From Oxalobacteraceae bacterium (GTDB lineage Bacteria; Pseudomonadota; Gammaproteobacteria; Burkholderiales; Burkholderiaceae_D): a DNA stretch of 64,000 nt. Where the stretch lies: assembly GCA_027485795.1 (NCBI GenBank), contig JAIXQK010000148.1:1-64000 (forward strand), given 5' to 3'. Made by a program: the position numbers and the translations under genes. Positions 17,942-25,410 of the stretch are shown here, in pieces; positions within the stretch are counted from its first letter, which is position 1, and each line of letters begins with the position of its first letter. The notes under the pieces were generated by a model. The model was not told where the DNA came from and did no database searches. It saw only the letters and a program-made list of their open reading frames with translations.

Positions 17942-18688
17942 TTGGCTGAGACACGCGACACTACTGGCGGGCTGCGCTGGCACTTGCGCGCACTGTGGCG
18001 CCGCCGTCAGTGGCGCGAGACCACGCGGCAAATCGCTGAATGGCTTGATACCACCCAGCCTGCATCGCGCCATTTATTGCTGATCGGCGGTAGCGCGGGT
18101 TGGATGATGTCTGGACGCTGGCTACAGCGATTCTCGCGCATTGATCTGATCGACCTTGACCCGTTTGCACATCGCTTGTTTAGTTGGAATCACGGACGTG
18201 CCTTGCGCGAATCTGGCACCGAGTTGCACTACGATTCTATCGATGCGCTCGCGAATTTGGATGCGCTTTTAAAAAAACACCCGGATGCGACACTCTTTTT
18301 CGACAATGTCTTAGGTCAGCATTTGTTCCGGATATGGCAGATCGAGCGTGCTGAAGCCGATCTGGCCCGCATTGCCCAACAACTCAAGGGCCGCGACTGG
18401 GGTAGTGTGCATGACTTGTTCTCAGGACCGACCGACCCGCTCAAGGTACCCGCCTCATCAGTCACGCAACTCGATGCGGTACGCGACGCGAATGGGCTGC
18501 TAGCGGACGGCTTGCGCGGAACGCCGCTTCACCTGAAGCTGCTGGCGCAGGTGGGTGGCCAGCCAGAGTGGGTGGATCACCTGACCTCGGAGCTGTTCCC
18601 CGTGGGTACGCCGAGTCGCCTGATCGCTTGGCCGTTCGTGCCGGACTATGCACACTGGCTGCAGGCAGGATGGGTGTCAGGAAGGTAG
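17942..18688 (+). CDS. Methyltransferase-like (Rossmann-fold) hypothetical protein
   Basis: A 248-residue soluble protein. LLLIGGSAGWM (about 45-55) looks like motif I of SAM-dependent methyltransferases, and RIDLIDLDPFA (about 65-75) resembles the acidic end of strand 2. The later FFDNVLGQHLF fits the motif IV region, although it does not have a canonical catalytic sequence. It begins at a TTG with a weak AGG-containing site upstream. The first 35 residues are strongly basic (LRALWRRRQWRETTR). It stands alone, and no substrate can be proposed. Confidence 0.68.
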   Translation: MAETRDTTGGLRWHLRALWRRRQWRETTRQIAEWLDTTQPASRHLLLIGGSAGWMMSGRWLQRFSRIDLIDLDPFAHRLFSWNHGRALRESGTELHYDSIDALANLDALLKKHPDATLFFDNVLGQHLFRIWQIERAEADLARIAQQLKGRDWGSVHDLFSGPTDPLKVPASSVTQLDAVRDANGLLADGLRGTPLHLKLLAQVGGQPEWVDHLTSELFPVGTPSRLIAWPFVPDYAHWLQAGWVSGR

Positions 18689-18711
18689 GCCTGTATCGAA
18701 GCACCGATGCA

Positions 18712-18740
18712 TTCTCGTCATGCAGGCGCAGGCCGGTATC
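18712..18740. repeat. Half-site of the dispersed palindromic repeat
   Basis: The stretch CGTCATGCAGGCGCAGGCCGG followed by TATCCC closely matches, in reverse orientation, a stretch at about 32285-32312 and the general shape of the other palindromes in the window. It lies in the 200-base gap between the methyltransferase-like gene and the carbonic-anhydrase-like gene. Confidence 0.5.
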
Positions 18741-18888
18741 CCATATCTCGATGTTGCTGGACCCCGGCCCTCGCCAAGTTACCGAATTAAATTTATCTCC
18801 CTCGACCTAATTTTCTGGTTACAAGTGTCGATTTCCGAATATCGCTAGAATCCCGCCCATCAAGCCTCGTGGATGGAGAAATGAGTTC

Positions 18889-19698
18889 ATGAAACACCTC
18901 GCCTTGCCCCTATTCGTTGCTGTTTCGCTGGCGGCACCCGCGCTGGCGAAAGACCCCGCGCCCGCGGCCCCGGCTCGTCCGCCATCCCCCGGCGCCAAGC
19001 ATTCACCGCGCGCGCCACTATGGAGCTATGACGGTGAGACCGGTCCCACGAAATGGAGCGAGCTGGACCCGAAGTTTCGTCTCTGCCAATCCGGCAAGCG
19101 GCAGTCACCGATCGATATCGAGACCCAGACGGTGGAGCGTGGTGGTCTTAAGCCGATCATGTTCAACTATGCCGCTGGTCCGCTCACGCTGGTGAACGGG
19201 AACAACACGATTCAGGTGAATTTCACGACCAGTGGTGGCGCGCGTCTGGACGGTCTGGAGTACAAGCTGGTGCAGATGGTGTTCCACGCACCGAGTGAAG
19301 AGAAGATTGATGGCATTGCTACGCCGATCTCAGCGCAGTTGATTCATCGTGCGGGTGATACGCGTACCGCCGTAGTGGCGATTCGCTTCAAGCTGGGCAA
19401 AGAGAACAAAGCGCTGAAACCAATCTTCGAGCGATTACCCAAGACCGACGCCTTCAATGAGACGGTCGAGAGCTTTAACCCTGCGGATATCTTGCCCGCC
19501 AATCCCGCCTACTTTACGTATATGGGCTCACTCACGACACCGCCTTGCACCGAGGACGTGAAGTGGTTTGTGATGCGACAGACGGTGGATATTTCCTTCC
19601 GTCAGTTGGCAGCGTTCAAGGAACGTTACAAGTCGAACTCACGGCCTGCACAACCGGTCAATGGGCGGCGCGTGCAGGAGTACGTCGAGGAACAATAA
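18889..19698 (+). CDS. Alpha-carbonic-anhydrase-like protein lacking two zinc ligands
   Basis: A 269-residue exported protein. The signal peptide runs over residues 1-20 (LPLFVAVSLAAPALA), followed by an Ala/Pro-rich linker to about 40 and one alpha-carbonic-anhydrase domain (about 42-265). Family landmarks are present: RQSPIDIET (71-79), FHAPSEEKIDG (132-142), LTTPPCTEDVKWFV, and the Cys pair at 66 and in PPCTE that forms the usual disulfide. However, the three zinc-binding His of active enzymes correspond here to Val131, His133 and Gln150. Two of three ligands are lost, so carbon dioxide hydration is unlikely. Vertebrate CA-related proteins show similar losses. A structural or binding role in the periplasm is inferred. 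It is monocistronic. Confidence 0.87.
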   Translation: MKHLALPLFVAVSLAAPALAKDPAPAAPARPPSPGAKHSPRAPLWSYDGETGPTKWSELDPKFRLCQSGKRQSPIDIETQTVERGGLKPIMFNYAAGPLTLVNGNNTIQVNFTTSGGARLDGLEYKLVQMVFHAPSEEKIDGIATPISAQLIHRAGDTRTAVVAIRFKLGKENKALKPIFERLPKTDAFNETVESFNPADILPANPAYFTYMGSLTTPPCTEDVKWFVMRQTVDISFRQLAAFKERYKSNSRPAQPVNGRRVQEYVEEQ

Positions 19699-19746
19699 TC
19701 GGCTTGCTCATCAAACGCTGATTGATGCTGAAATCGTTGCGGCTTT

Positions 19747-20130
19747 TTACAGCTTTTCTAGCGACTGATGCAGTCGCAGCAGCTTTTCTTTGAGGACTGG
19801 GTCAGCGTCGACCATGGGGGCAATACTGGGCACGACACGGCGTGCCGCATCAGTCGGATCGGTTTTCGGTTGTGCCGCAGGCTTAGACGTCGGCATCAGC
19901 CAAGCAGCAGTTAACAGCAGCGTGAGGCACAGCCAGAGTATCCACACGGTACTTGCCGAGACACTGCCAAGGTGCATCAGCTCAGGTAATTCTCGCAGCC
20001 AGCCAGCCCAATCCAGGCGCAACCACCAAAGGACGTTCTCTTGCACTTTGCAAGTCCAGACAAAGGCGAGTCCAAACAAAGTCCAGTTAATCGCAAGTAG
20101 GGCAGCGGGAAAACGGATGCGGAAGGTCAT
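19747..20130 (-). CDS. Two-helix membrane protein of unknown function
   Basis: A 127-residue protein with two predicted transmembrane helices (about 8-27 and 60-80), a short loop with WLRLDWAGWLRELPELMHLG between them, and a C-terminal tail of about 45 residues rich in Pro, Asp and Lys. It starts four bases after the end of the coiled-coil gene, so the two form an operon divergent from the ParA-like ATPase. I do not recognise the family. It could anchor a ParA/coiled-coil system to the membrane, which is inference from position only. Confidence 0.68.
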   Translation of the reverse strand: MTFRIRFPAALLAINWTLFGLAFVWTCKVQENVLWWLRLDWAGWLRELPELMHLGSVSASTVWILWLCLTLLLTAAWLMPTSKPAAQPKTDPTDAARRVVPSIAPMVDADPVLKEKLLRLHQSLEKL

Positions 20131-20134
20131 CGAT

Positions 20135-20608
20135 TCAGGACTTCAGTGCGACGGTCAGCTTCTGGCTCAGCTCTTCAGCGATCTGCATCCGTAGCTTGGA
20201 CGTTTCGTGAATTTCTTGCTCACTACGGTAGGCGTTGCCAACCAATTCAGCTGCCAGACTGCGTACGCCTTCGATTTCTGTCTCGAGGGTAGTAATGCGC
20301 TCTTGCAGGGTTTTTCTTTCTTGCAGCTTGCCGCTGATAAGGCGAATAGCAGCATTAACTTGGGTCCAGGCCTGTAGGCGGGGGTCGCTGATCTTCAGGC
20401 TCTCAAACACCTCTTGCATGGATTCACCGATATCTACCAGCGTATCGGAAGGGATCGCTTCAAGGGCAGACTGATCGGCGCTTTCGGCACTGGTATCGGG
20501 CACTTCGCGTATCCGCTCATTAATGGAGATAACCTGCCCGGAGGCCTCGCTCCAGCCGGATTGAGGTTCAAAACGCATCATCGCTGGTTTTTCCGAGCGC
20601 TTCGCCAT
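20135..20608 (-). CDS. Coiled-coil hypothetical protein divergent from a ParA-like gene
   Basis: A 157-residue soluble protein. The N-terminal half is acidic and probably disordered. The C-terminal half (about 90-155) is a strongly predicted coiled coil with heptad-like spacing (SGKLQERKTLQERITTLETE). No DNA-binding motif is visible. It is transcribed away from the ParA-like ATPase 165 bases distant, and the membrane protein gene follows in the same operon. It could be the ATPase's partner or cargo adaptor, but no family is recognised. Confidence 0.68.
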   Translation of the reverse strand: MAKRSEKPAMMRFEPQSGWSEASGQVISINERIREVPDTSAESADQSALEAIPSDTLVDIGESMQEVFESLKISDPRLQAWTQVNAAIRLISGKLQERKTLQERITTLETEIEGVRSLAAELVGNAYRSEQEIHETSKLRMQIAEELSQKLTVALKS

Positions 20609-20649
20609 ATGTCAGTACCCTTATTAGAAAACCGATAACGAAAAAAAGT

Positions 20650-20678
20650 TTGGTGATTAAAACAACCTCACCTATACT
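20650..20678 (+). promoter_or_regulatory. Candidate sigma-70 promoter of the ParA-like gene
   Basis: TTGGTG (20650-20655) and TATACT (20673-20678) are separated by exactly 17 bases in an AT-rich stretch. They lie about 95 bases upstream of the ATG of the ParA-like gene. The -10 matches consensus at five of six positions, the -35 at only three. Confidence 0.4.
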
Positions 20679-20773
20679 CGCCGTTATATTATGGCAAATC
20701 TTCCCCTTTGGCAACTTTCCTGGGGAGCGAAGTCAAAATAATCAACGGCTTGCGACAAAAACGAAGGAAAACT

Positions 20774-21634
20774 ATGAGCAAGGCACTTAGGATCCTAATT
20801 ACCAGCCAAAAGGGGGGTGTTGGTAAAAGTACGGTATCCGCCAATTTAGCCGCGTATTTTTCTTATATATCTGGCAAGAAAACCGCGTTAATCGACTTTG
20901 ATCACCAGGCGACAGCCGGTAAATGGGTAAAAAAAGCGTACCCAATCGGTATTGATTGCCATACCGTCGATTTACCTAATGCCAAAGGCTCGGGTATCGC
21001 GCTGTTAAAGGCCAAAGAAGCGCTGCGTAAATCGCATGAAACGCGCGAAGTGGTCATCACCGACCTGACCTGGACCGATGTTTTACCGCCAGACTTCTTG
21101 TTTGAGTTTGATTTGGTGCTCGTGCCAAGTTCTTTATCGCGCGTTGAGCTCGATAGCACACTCGAATTTGTGAATCGTTTTTCGTTTGTATTCAACTCGC
21201 GTCTGAAGAAGCCGCCGAAGTTGGTGATCGTGCCTAGCCGTGTCGATAATCTGCAGACGTATGAGAGCATTTTCTCGAAGTCATTTAATGCAGGTTTCTT
21301 CCTGTCGCCACCGGTGATGTACAGCGCAAGTGCGCATGAGTTCTTCGGTACTGAATTCTTCGTCATGACATCGAAGAAAGAAGTGCGCGAAAACTTCCTC
21401 GAGTTTGGTCGTTCGATTGAGCAACTCGGTGAGAGTGAGTCCGATCTGCGTGCTACCACCAAGCAAGCGCCACTGACTCAAAAAGTGAGCGGTTCGATTC
21501 TTGATCGCTTCCGTGCAGTGCGTAATTCGGATACGGAAGTCGGCGCGCGTATGGCTGCGAATGACAGCAAGCGCATGATTGCCCCGCGTAGTAGATCGGT
21601 GATTCCGTCGTTCTTGATTACGGGACGCGACTGA
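20774..21634 (+). CDS. ParA/MinD-like P-loop ATPase, orphan
   Basis: A 286-residue deviant-Walker-A ATPase of the ParA/MinD superfamily. Seen: QKGGVGKST (12-20) with the signature Lys13, the switch I region IDFDHQATAGKW, and a Walker B region VVITDLTW that lacks the usual Pro-Pro directly after the Asp. The C-terminal 60 residues (from ESDLRATTKQ) are a basic, probably flexible extension. The ATG at 20774 has GAAGGA upstream and is preferred to a TTG at 20708. No ParB or parS-like site is nearby, and the setting is not chromosomal parAB. Such orphan ATPases position protein complexes such as chemosensory arrays, flagella or carboxysomes. The coiled-coil gene (divergent) and the MotB-like gene (convergent) are candidate partners. 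Confidence 0.85.
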   Translation: MSKALRILITSQKGGVGKSTVSANLAAYFSYISGKKTALIDFDHQATAGKWVKKAYPIGIDCHTVDLPNAKGSGIALLKAKEALRKSHETREVVITDLTWTDVLPPDFLFEFDLVLVPSSLSRVELDSTLEFVNRFSFVFNSRLKKPPKLVIVPSRVDNLQTYESIFSKSFNAGFFLSPPVMYSASAHEFFGTEFFVMTSKKEVRENFLEFGRSIEQLGESESDLRATTKQAPLTQKVSGSILDRFRAVRNSDTEVGARMAANDSKRMIAPRSRSVIPSFLITGRD

Positions 21635-21683
21635 TCTCACAGACTGCAAAGCGCTGCATGATCAATGCAGTGCGCTCGATGTA

Positions 21684-21716
21684 ACAAAGCCCGCCAATTG
21701 GCGGGCTTTGTTTTTG
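21684..21716. terminator. Bidirectional rho-independent terminator
   Basis: ACAAAGCCCGCC-AATT-GGCGGGCTTTGT is a perfect 12-bp stem followed by T residues on the plus strand, and it is preceded by A residues that would serve the minus strand less well. It follows the ParA-like gene and also lies beyond the stop of the convergent Pro/Ala-rich gene. Confidence 0.9.
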
Positions 21717-21772
21717 ATGTGCTCGATGCGCGAACGCGATGCGTTTCAATAGCGCCCATGGGTCGGCGCTTT

Positions 21773-22522
21773 TTACTTTTTGTCGGCGCCTTTTTTACCA
21801 GCGCCTTTTTCATCCGGCGGTGGCGGCGGCGGCGGGGTGCCATACAGCAGTATCGCGACATCGCGATTGGTCTCGGCAAACGACTCGAGTAAGCCATCAA
21901 TCATTGCGGCAATCGTGGCGGAGTCTGCACTGCCTAGCCATTGCTCGCGGTTATTGCGCATCACGATCAATTGCTCAGCCGAGCAGTCAGGTGCTTTCTT
22001 TTTCAACCAGGCGATGGCTTTACTGCGACGCGTTCTTTCATCGGGGTTGTCGATACCAATCGCTCTGAACTCAGCCACTGCGCAGTTGGGGGCTTTAAAA
22101 GGCCCGGTCTTCACGGGTGGTGGCGGTGGTTCTTCTTTCCCTTTCTTGCCGGGCTTGGGTGCGGGCGCTGGCTCCGCTGGTGCGGTTTGTGTTTTGGGTG
22201 GCTCGGCCTTCGCTGCGGGTGACGCAGGCGGCGCCGGCGCGGCAGTATTTGCAGGTGGTGCAGCCGGCGTTGCTGGCGCTGCTGCACCACCTTTAGCTGG
22301 CGCGTTCGCAGCGGCGTTCGGTGTCGGACGCGCAGCAGGAATTGCGGTCTGCGTATCGCCTGCCTTAGGCGCTGCTGGTGGTGCCGCCGCTGTGGATGAA
22401 TTCGCCGGCGCTGCCGTCGGTGCTGTCGTCGTCGCAGGTGCCGGCGCGGGCGCGGGCGCGGCCGTTTGGGCGTAGGCGTTGTTCAAGTACAACGTGATCA
22501 GCAGTAGCGCGAGTCTGGACAT
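21773..22522 (-). CDS. Exported Ala/Pro-rich low-complexity protein
   Basis: A 249-residue protein with a signal peptide (LALLLITLYLNNAYA, likely cleaved after residue 18). A long Ala/Pro/Thr-rich linker (about 19-140) follows, then a compact domain (about 143-225) with two Cys (PNCAVAEFRAIG and KAPDCSAEQL), then a poly-Pro stretch and a Lys/Gly tail. The linker could span the periplasm or the peptidoglycan. It starts 12 bases after the MotB-like gene in the same direction, so the two are probably made together. I do not recognise the globular domain. Confidence 0.72.
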   Translation of the reverse strand: MSRLALLLITLYLNNAYAQTAAPAPAPAPATTTAPTAAPANSSTAAAPPAAPKAGDTQTAIPAARPTPNAAANAPAKGGAAAPATPAAPPANTAAPAPPASPAAKAEPPKTQTAPAEPAPAPKPGKKGKEEPPPPPVKTGPFKAPNCAVAEFRAIGIDNPDERTRRSKAIAWLKKKAPDCSAEQLIVMRNNREQWLGSADSATIAAMIDGLLESFAETNRDVAILLYGTPPPPPPPDEKGAGKKGADKK

Positions 22523-22534
22523 GTTAGTGGCGCG

Positions 22535-23497
22535 TTAGCTTCCCGGTCCGCCTTGGAACTGAACGGTGATGCTGATGCGGCGGTTGCGCGGGTCGGCCGG
22601 ATTATTCGGTATGTAGGGCGCGGTATCGGCCACACCTTCAATCTTGGCGAAGCGCTCTTCGGGGATGCCAGTGCCTTCCATGATGCGGCGTGTACTCTCG
22701 GCACGGTCACCTGATAGCGACCAGTTGCTGCGCACACCATCATCATAGGCAAGGCTATCGGTGTGCCCGCGGATGGCAATCTTGTTTGGCATGCCAGCCA
22801 CTGATTTGGCGACTTCGCGAATCAGGGTCATGGCCTTGCCATCCATACGCGCGTTGCCAAGCCCGAACATAGAGAAGTCGGCTTTATCGATCACCTCAAT
22901 GCGTAATCCATCTTTCTCGCGAATGAACTTAACCTGATCTTTGATTTTGTCGAGCTGGGGGTTTTGCTGCATTTTTTCTTTGACTTCTTTTTCCAGCTTG
23001 TCGAAGTTCTTCTTGTCGTTCTCAGCGGCGATACGCTGCTTTTCTGCTTCCGAGAGCTCGCTCGGATTCATGTCGTTCTTTTCATCCTTGGAGTCGCCAG
23101 CGCCGCTCTGCTTGCCGCCTTCCAGGCGGGGCGTCTCGCGCTCAAACAAGCTGGTCTGCTGACCGGCGTAGGGCATGCCATCGGGGTCGGTAATGGAATT
23201 GCCACCCATCACGCCGCCGACGCCCGCCAGCTTACTGACGTTGGCCATACTGTGGGACATGGGCTTGAAGTACTCGGCGATACTTTTGCGCTGATCTTCG
23301 GTGGTCGCGCCCAGCAGCCACATCAACAAGAAGAACGCCATCATGGCCGTCATCATGTCGGCCAGCGCGATCTTCCAGGCACCACCGTGTGCACCGGCGT
23401 GACCGGCCTCGATCATCTTTTTCTTGACGATCGGTTCTAAGGGTACGGCTTCCGCCGCTGCGCCTTCTGCTGGCTTGTTATCGGCTGGTTCAGCCAT
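22535..23497 (-). CDS. motB: MotB-like OmpA-domain protein without a neighbouring MotA
   Basis: A 320-residue inner-membrane protein. It has a short cytoplasmic N terminus, one transmembrane helix (about 43-62; LADMMTAMMAFFLLMWLL) with the proton-conducting Asp at 47, a plug-like segment, a charged coiled region (about 130-195), and a C-terminal OmpA/MotB peptidoglycan-binding domain (about 210-315; IRGHTDSLAY and NRRISI). This matches flagellar stator subunit B. MotB normally needs MotA, and the usual order is motA-motB. Here the gene is first in its operon, divergent from ggt, and no motA is in the window. It may pair with a MotA encoded elsewhere or serve a non-flagellar complex. The symbol rests on family similarity only. 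Confidence 0.85.
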   Translation of the reverse strand: MAEPADNKPAEGAAAEAVPLEPIVKKKMIEAGHAGAHGGAWKIALADMMTAMMAFFLLMWLLGATTEDQRKSIAEYFKPMSHSMANVSKLAGVGGVMGGNSITDPDGMPYAGQQTSLFERETPRLEGGKQSGAGDSKDEKNDMNPSELSEAEKQRIAAENDKKNFDKLEKEVKEKMQQNPQLDKIKDQVKFIREKDGLRIEVIDKADFSMFGLGNARMDGKAMTLIREVAKSVAGMPNKIAIRGHTDSLAYDDGVRSNWSLSGDRAESTRRIMEGTGIPEERFAKIEGVADTAPYIPNNPADPRNRRISITVQFQGGPGS

Positions 23498-23674
23498 GTC
23501 TGATACCCGTGGTAGTTAGCAAACAGAATCGGCAGCAGCGACGCAAAATCAAGTGAACGCAGCCGCTTGCTGTGCTCTTTTATGCAAGATAATACCGGAA
23601 CTATTGCTCTACGGAACGTTTTGGAAGGCGGTTTCCCTTGGCATACTTCGCGTTCCATCCCTGATAAAGCCCTA

Positions 23675-25408
23675 ATGCCATCACTTATTTCTCGTGCTGC
23701 TTTACTGCTGATCCTGTTTTCAGGCATGTCGGCTCCTGCGGCGGCACCCGATGCGGCACCCGAGGCGGCGACTGCCGCTACCCAAAAATCACTGGTACAG
23801 GCGCGCAAGTGGATGGTGTCGTCGGCAAATCCGCTCGCCAGCGAAGCCGGTCGTCAGGTGCTGCGCGAAGGTGGCAGCGCGCTGGATGCGGCGATCGCCA
23901 TGCAGATGGTGTTGGCGCTGGTCGAGCCGCAATCGTCTGGGCTGGGTGGCGGTGCCTTTATCGTGAACTATGATGCCAAGCGGCGCCGGGTTACGACCAT
24001 CGACGGACGAGAGACCGCTCCAGCGGCAGCCACACCGCAACTGTTCATGGGGGATGGTAAGCCGTTAGGCTTCATGGACGCGGTCAATAGCGGCCTCGCG
24101 GTGGGTGTGCCTGGTGTGTTGCGCGCGATGGAGCAGGCGCATCAGCGCCATGGCCGCTTGCCATGGGCAAGACTGTTGCAACCTGCGATCTCGCTGGCGG
24201 AGCAAGGCTTTGCGGTATCACCGCGCTTGCATGCACAAATCAAAGGCAATCGTCATCTCGCCATGCAGGTCGAGGCGCGTAATTATTTCTACCCGCAGGG
24301 CCAGCCTGCTGCAGTCGGTCATGTGCTGAAAAACCCCGCGCTTGCCGTCGTCTTGCGCCGTATCGCGACCGAAGGGGTGGGGGTTTTTTATCGCGGCGAT
24401 ATCGCGCGTGACATGGTGCAAGCGGTCAGTGCGCACGCCCGTCCGGGTACGCTAAGTCTCGAGGATCTTGCGGAGTACCGAGCGATCGAGCGTGAGCCGG
24501 TATGCAGCACTTATCAGCAGTACCGGCTGTGCGGCATGGGACCGCCGTCATCCGGATCAATCGCAGTCATGCAGATGCTCGGGATGTTGCGGCAGCATGA
24601 CATGAGCGCGATGCCGCCTGCCTCGCGCGAGTCAGTACATTACTTCGCCGAAGCAGGGCGGTTGGCATTTGCCGATCGCGAGCGCTATGTGGCAGACCCG
24701 GATTTCGTGCGTGTGCCGATAGCTACGATGTTGGATAGTCAGTATCTAGCCTGGCGTGGCGCACTGATCGATGGGCGGCAATCGATGGGTGTGGCGCAAG
24801 CGGGTGACCCGGTCGGCATGTTCAAACAGCGTGGCGATGGTAACGCGATCGATCAGCCTTCGACCACGCATCTGGTCGCCATCGATGCACAAGGCAATGC
24901 CGTCAGTATGACCAGCACTATTGAATCTGAATTCGGTAGCAAGATTTTTGTGCGCGGTTTTTTATTGAACAATCAGCTGACCGATTTTTCAATGAGTCCG
25001 ACGGATGCAGCGGGCCGTCCGGTCGCCAACCGTGTAGAGCCGCGTAAGCGGCCACGCAGCGCAATGACGCCACTAATTGTGCTGAAAGATGACAAGCCCT
25101 ATCTGCTACTTGGATCACCGGGCGGAACGTCGATTATTTTGTACGTTGCCAAGACCTTGATCGGTGTACTTGATTGGCAGCTAGATATTCAGCAAGCGAT
25201 CGCGCTACCTAACATGGGAAGTCGTAATCGCGATACTGAGTTAGAGCAGGGCAGCGACTTGGAAAGACTACAACAGGCCTTGCGCCAAAACGGTCATCGC
25301 GTCACTATCGCGCCTTCGCCCAGTGGTGTGCACGCGATCATGATCAAGCCTGAAGGTTTGTTTGGCGGGGCTGATCCGCGGCGCGAGGGCATTGCATTGG
25401 GTGATTAA
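23675..25408 (+). CDS. ggt: Gamma-glutamyltranspeptidase precursor
   Basis: A 577-residue exported Ntn-hydrolase that splits gamma-glutamyl bonds of glutathione and related compounds in the periplasm. The signal peptide runs over about 1-25, then the large subunit (SSGLGGGAFIV near 90) and the self-cleavage site before Thr397 in PSTTHLV. The small subunit has MTSTIESEFGS and the oxyanion region GSPGGTSII. The ATG at 23675 was chosen because it begins directly with the signal peptide; an upstream in-frame start at 23567 would add 36 residues without signal character. A glutamate-type ABC importer starts two bases after its stop. Confidence 0.94.
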   Translation: MPSLISRAALLLILFSGMSAPAAAPDAAPEAATAATQKSLVQARKWMVSSANPLASEAGRQVLREGGSALDAAIAMQMVLALVEPQSSGLGGGAFIVNYDAKRRRVTTIDGRETAPAAATPQLFMGDGKPLGFMDAVNSGLAVGVPGVLRAMEQAHQRHGRLPWARLLQPAISLAEQGFAVSPRLHAQIKGNRHLAMQVEARNYFYPQGQPAAVGHVLKNPALAVVLRRIATEGVGVFYRGDIARDMVQAVSAHARPGTLSLEDLAEYRAIEREPVCSTYQQYRLCGMGPPSSGSIAVMQMLGMLRQHDMSAMPPASRESVHYFAEAGRLAFADRERYVADPDFVRVPIATMLDSQYLAWRGALIDGRQSMGVAQAGDPVGMFKQRGDGNAIDQPSTTHLVAIDAQGNAVSMTSTIESEFGSKIFVRGFLLNNQLTDFSMSPTDAAGRPVANRVEPRKRPRSAMTPLIVLKDDKPYLLLGSPGGTSIILYVAKTLIGVLDWQLDIQQAIALPNMGSRNRDTELEQGSDLERLQQALRQNGHRVTIAPSPSGVHAIMIKPEGLFGGADPRREGIALGD

Positions 25409-25410
25409 GC

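Noticed and set aside
20774-21634. Chromosomal or plasmid parAB partition locus
   Set aside because: No ParB-like HTH protein and no parS-like palindromes are found near the ATPase; the neighbour is a coiled-coil protein.
21780-22475. A 231-codon Gly/Ala-rich frame opposite the Pro/Ala-rich exported protein
   Set aside because: It is the complement of a low-complexity GCN/CCN region. The minus-strand frame has the signal peptide and the operon spacing.
22535-23497. Zorya-type defence system, because of the MotB-like protein
   Set aside because: There is no ZorA (MotA-like) gene nor any ZorC/D/E-type helicase or nuclease nearby, and the protein resembles flagellar MotB.
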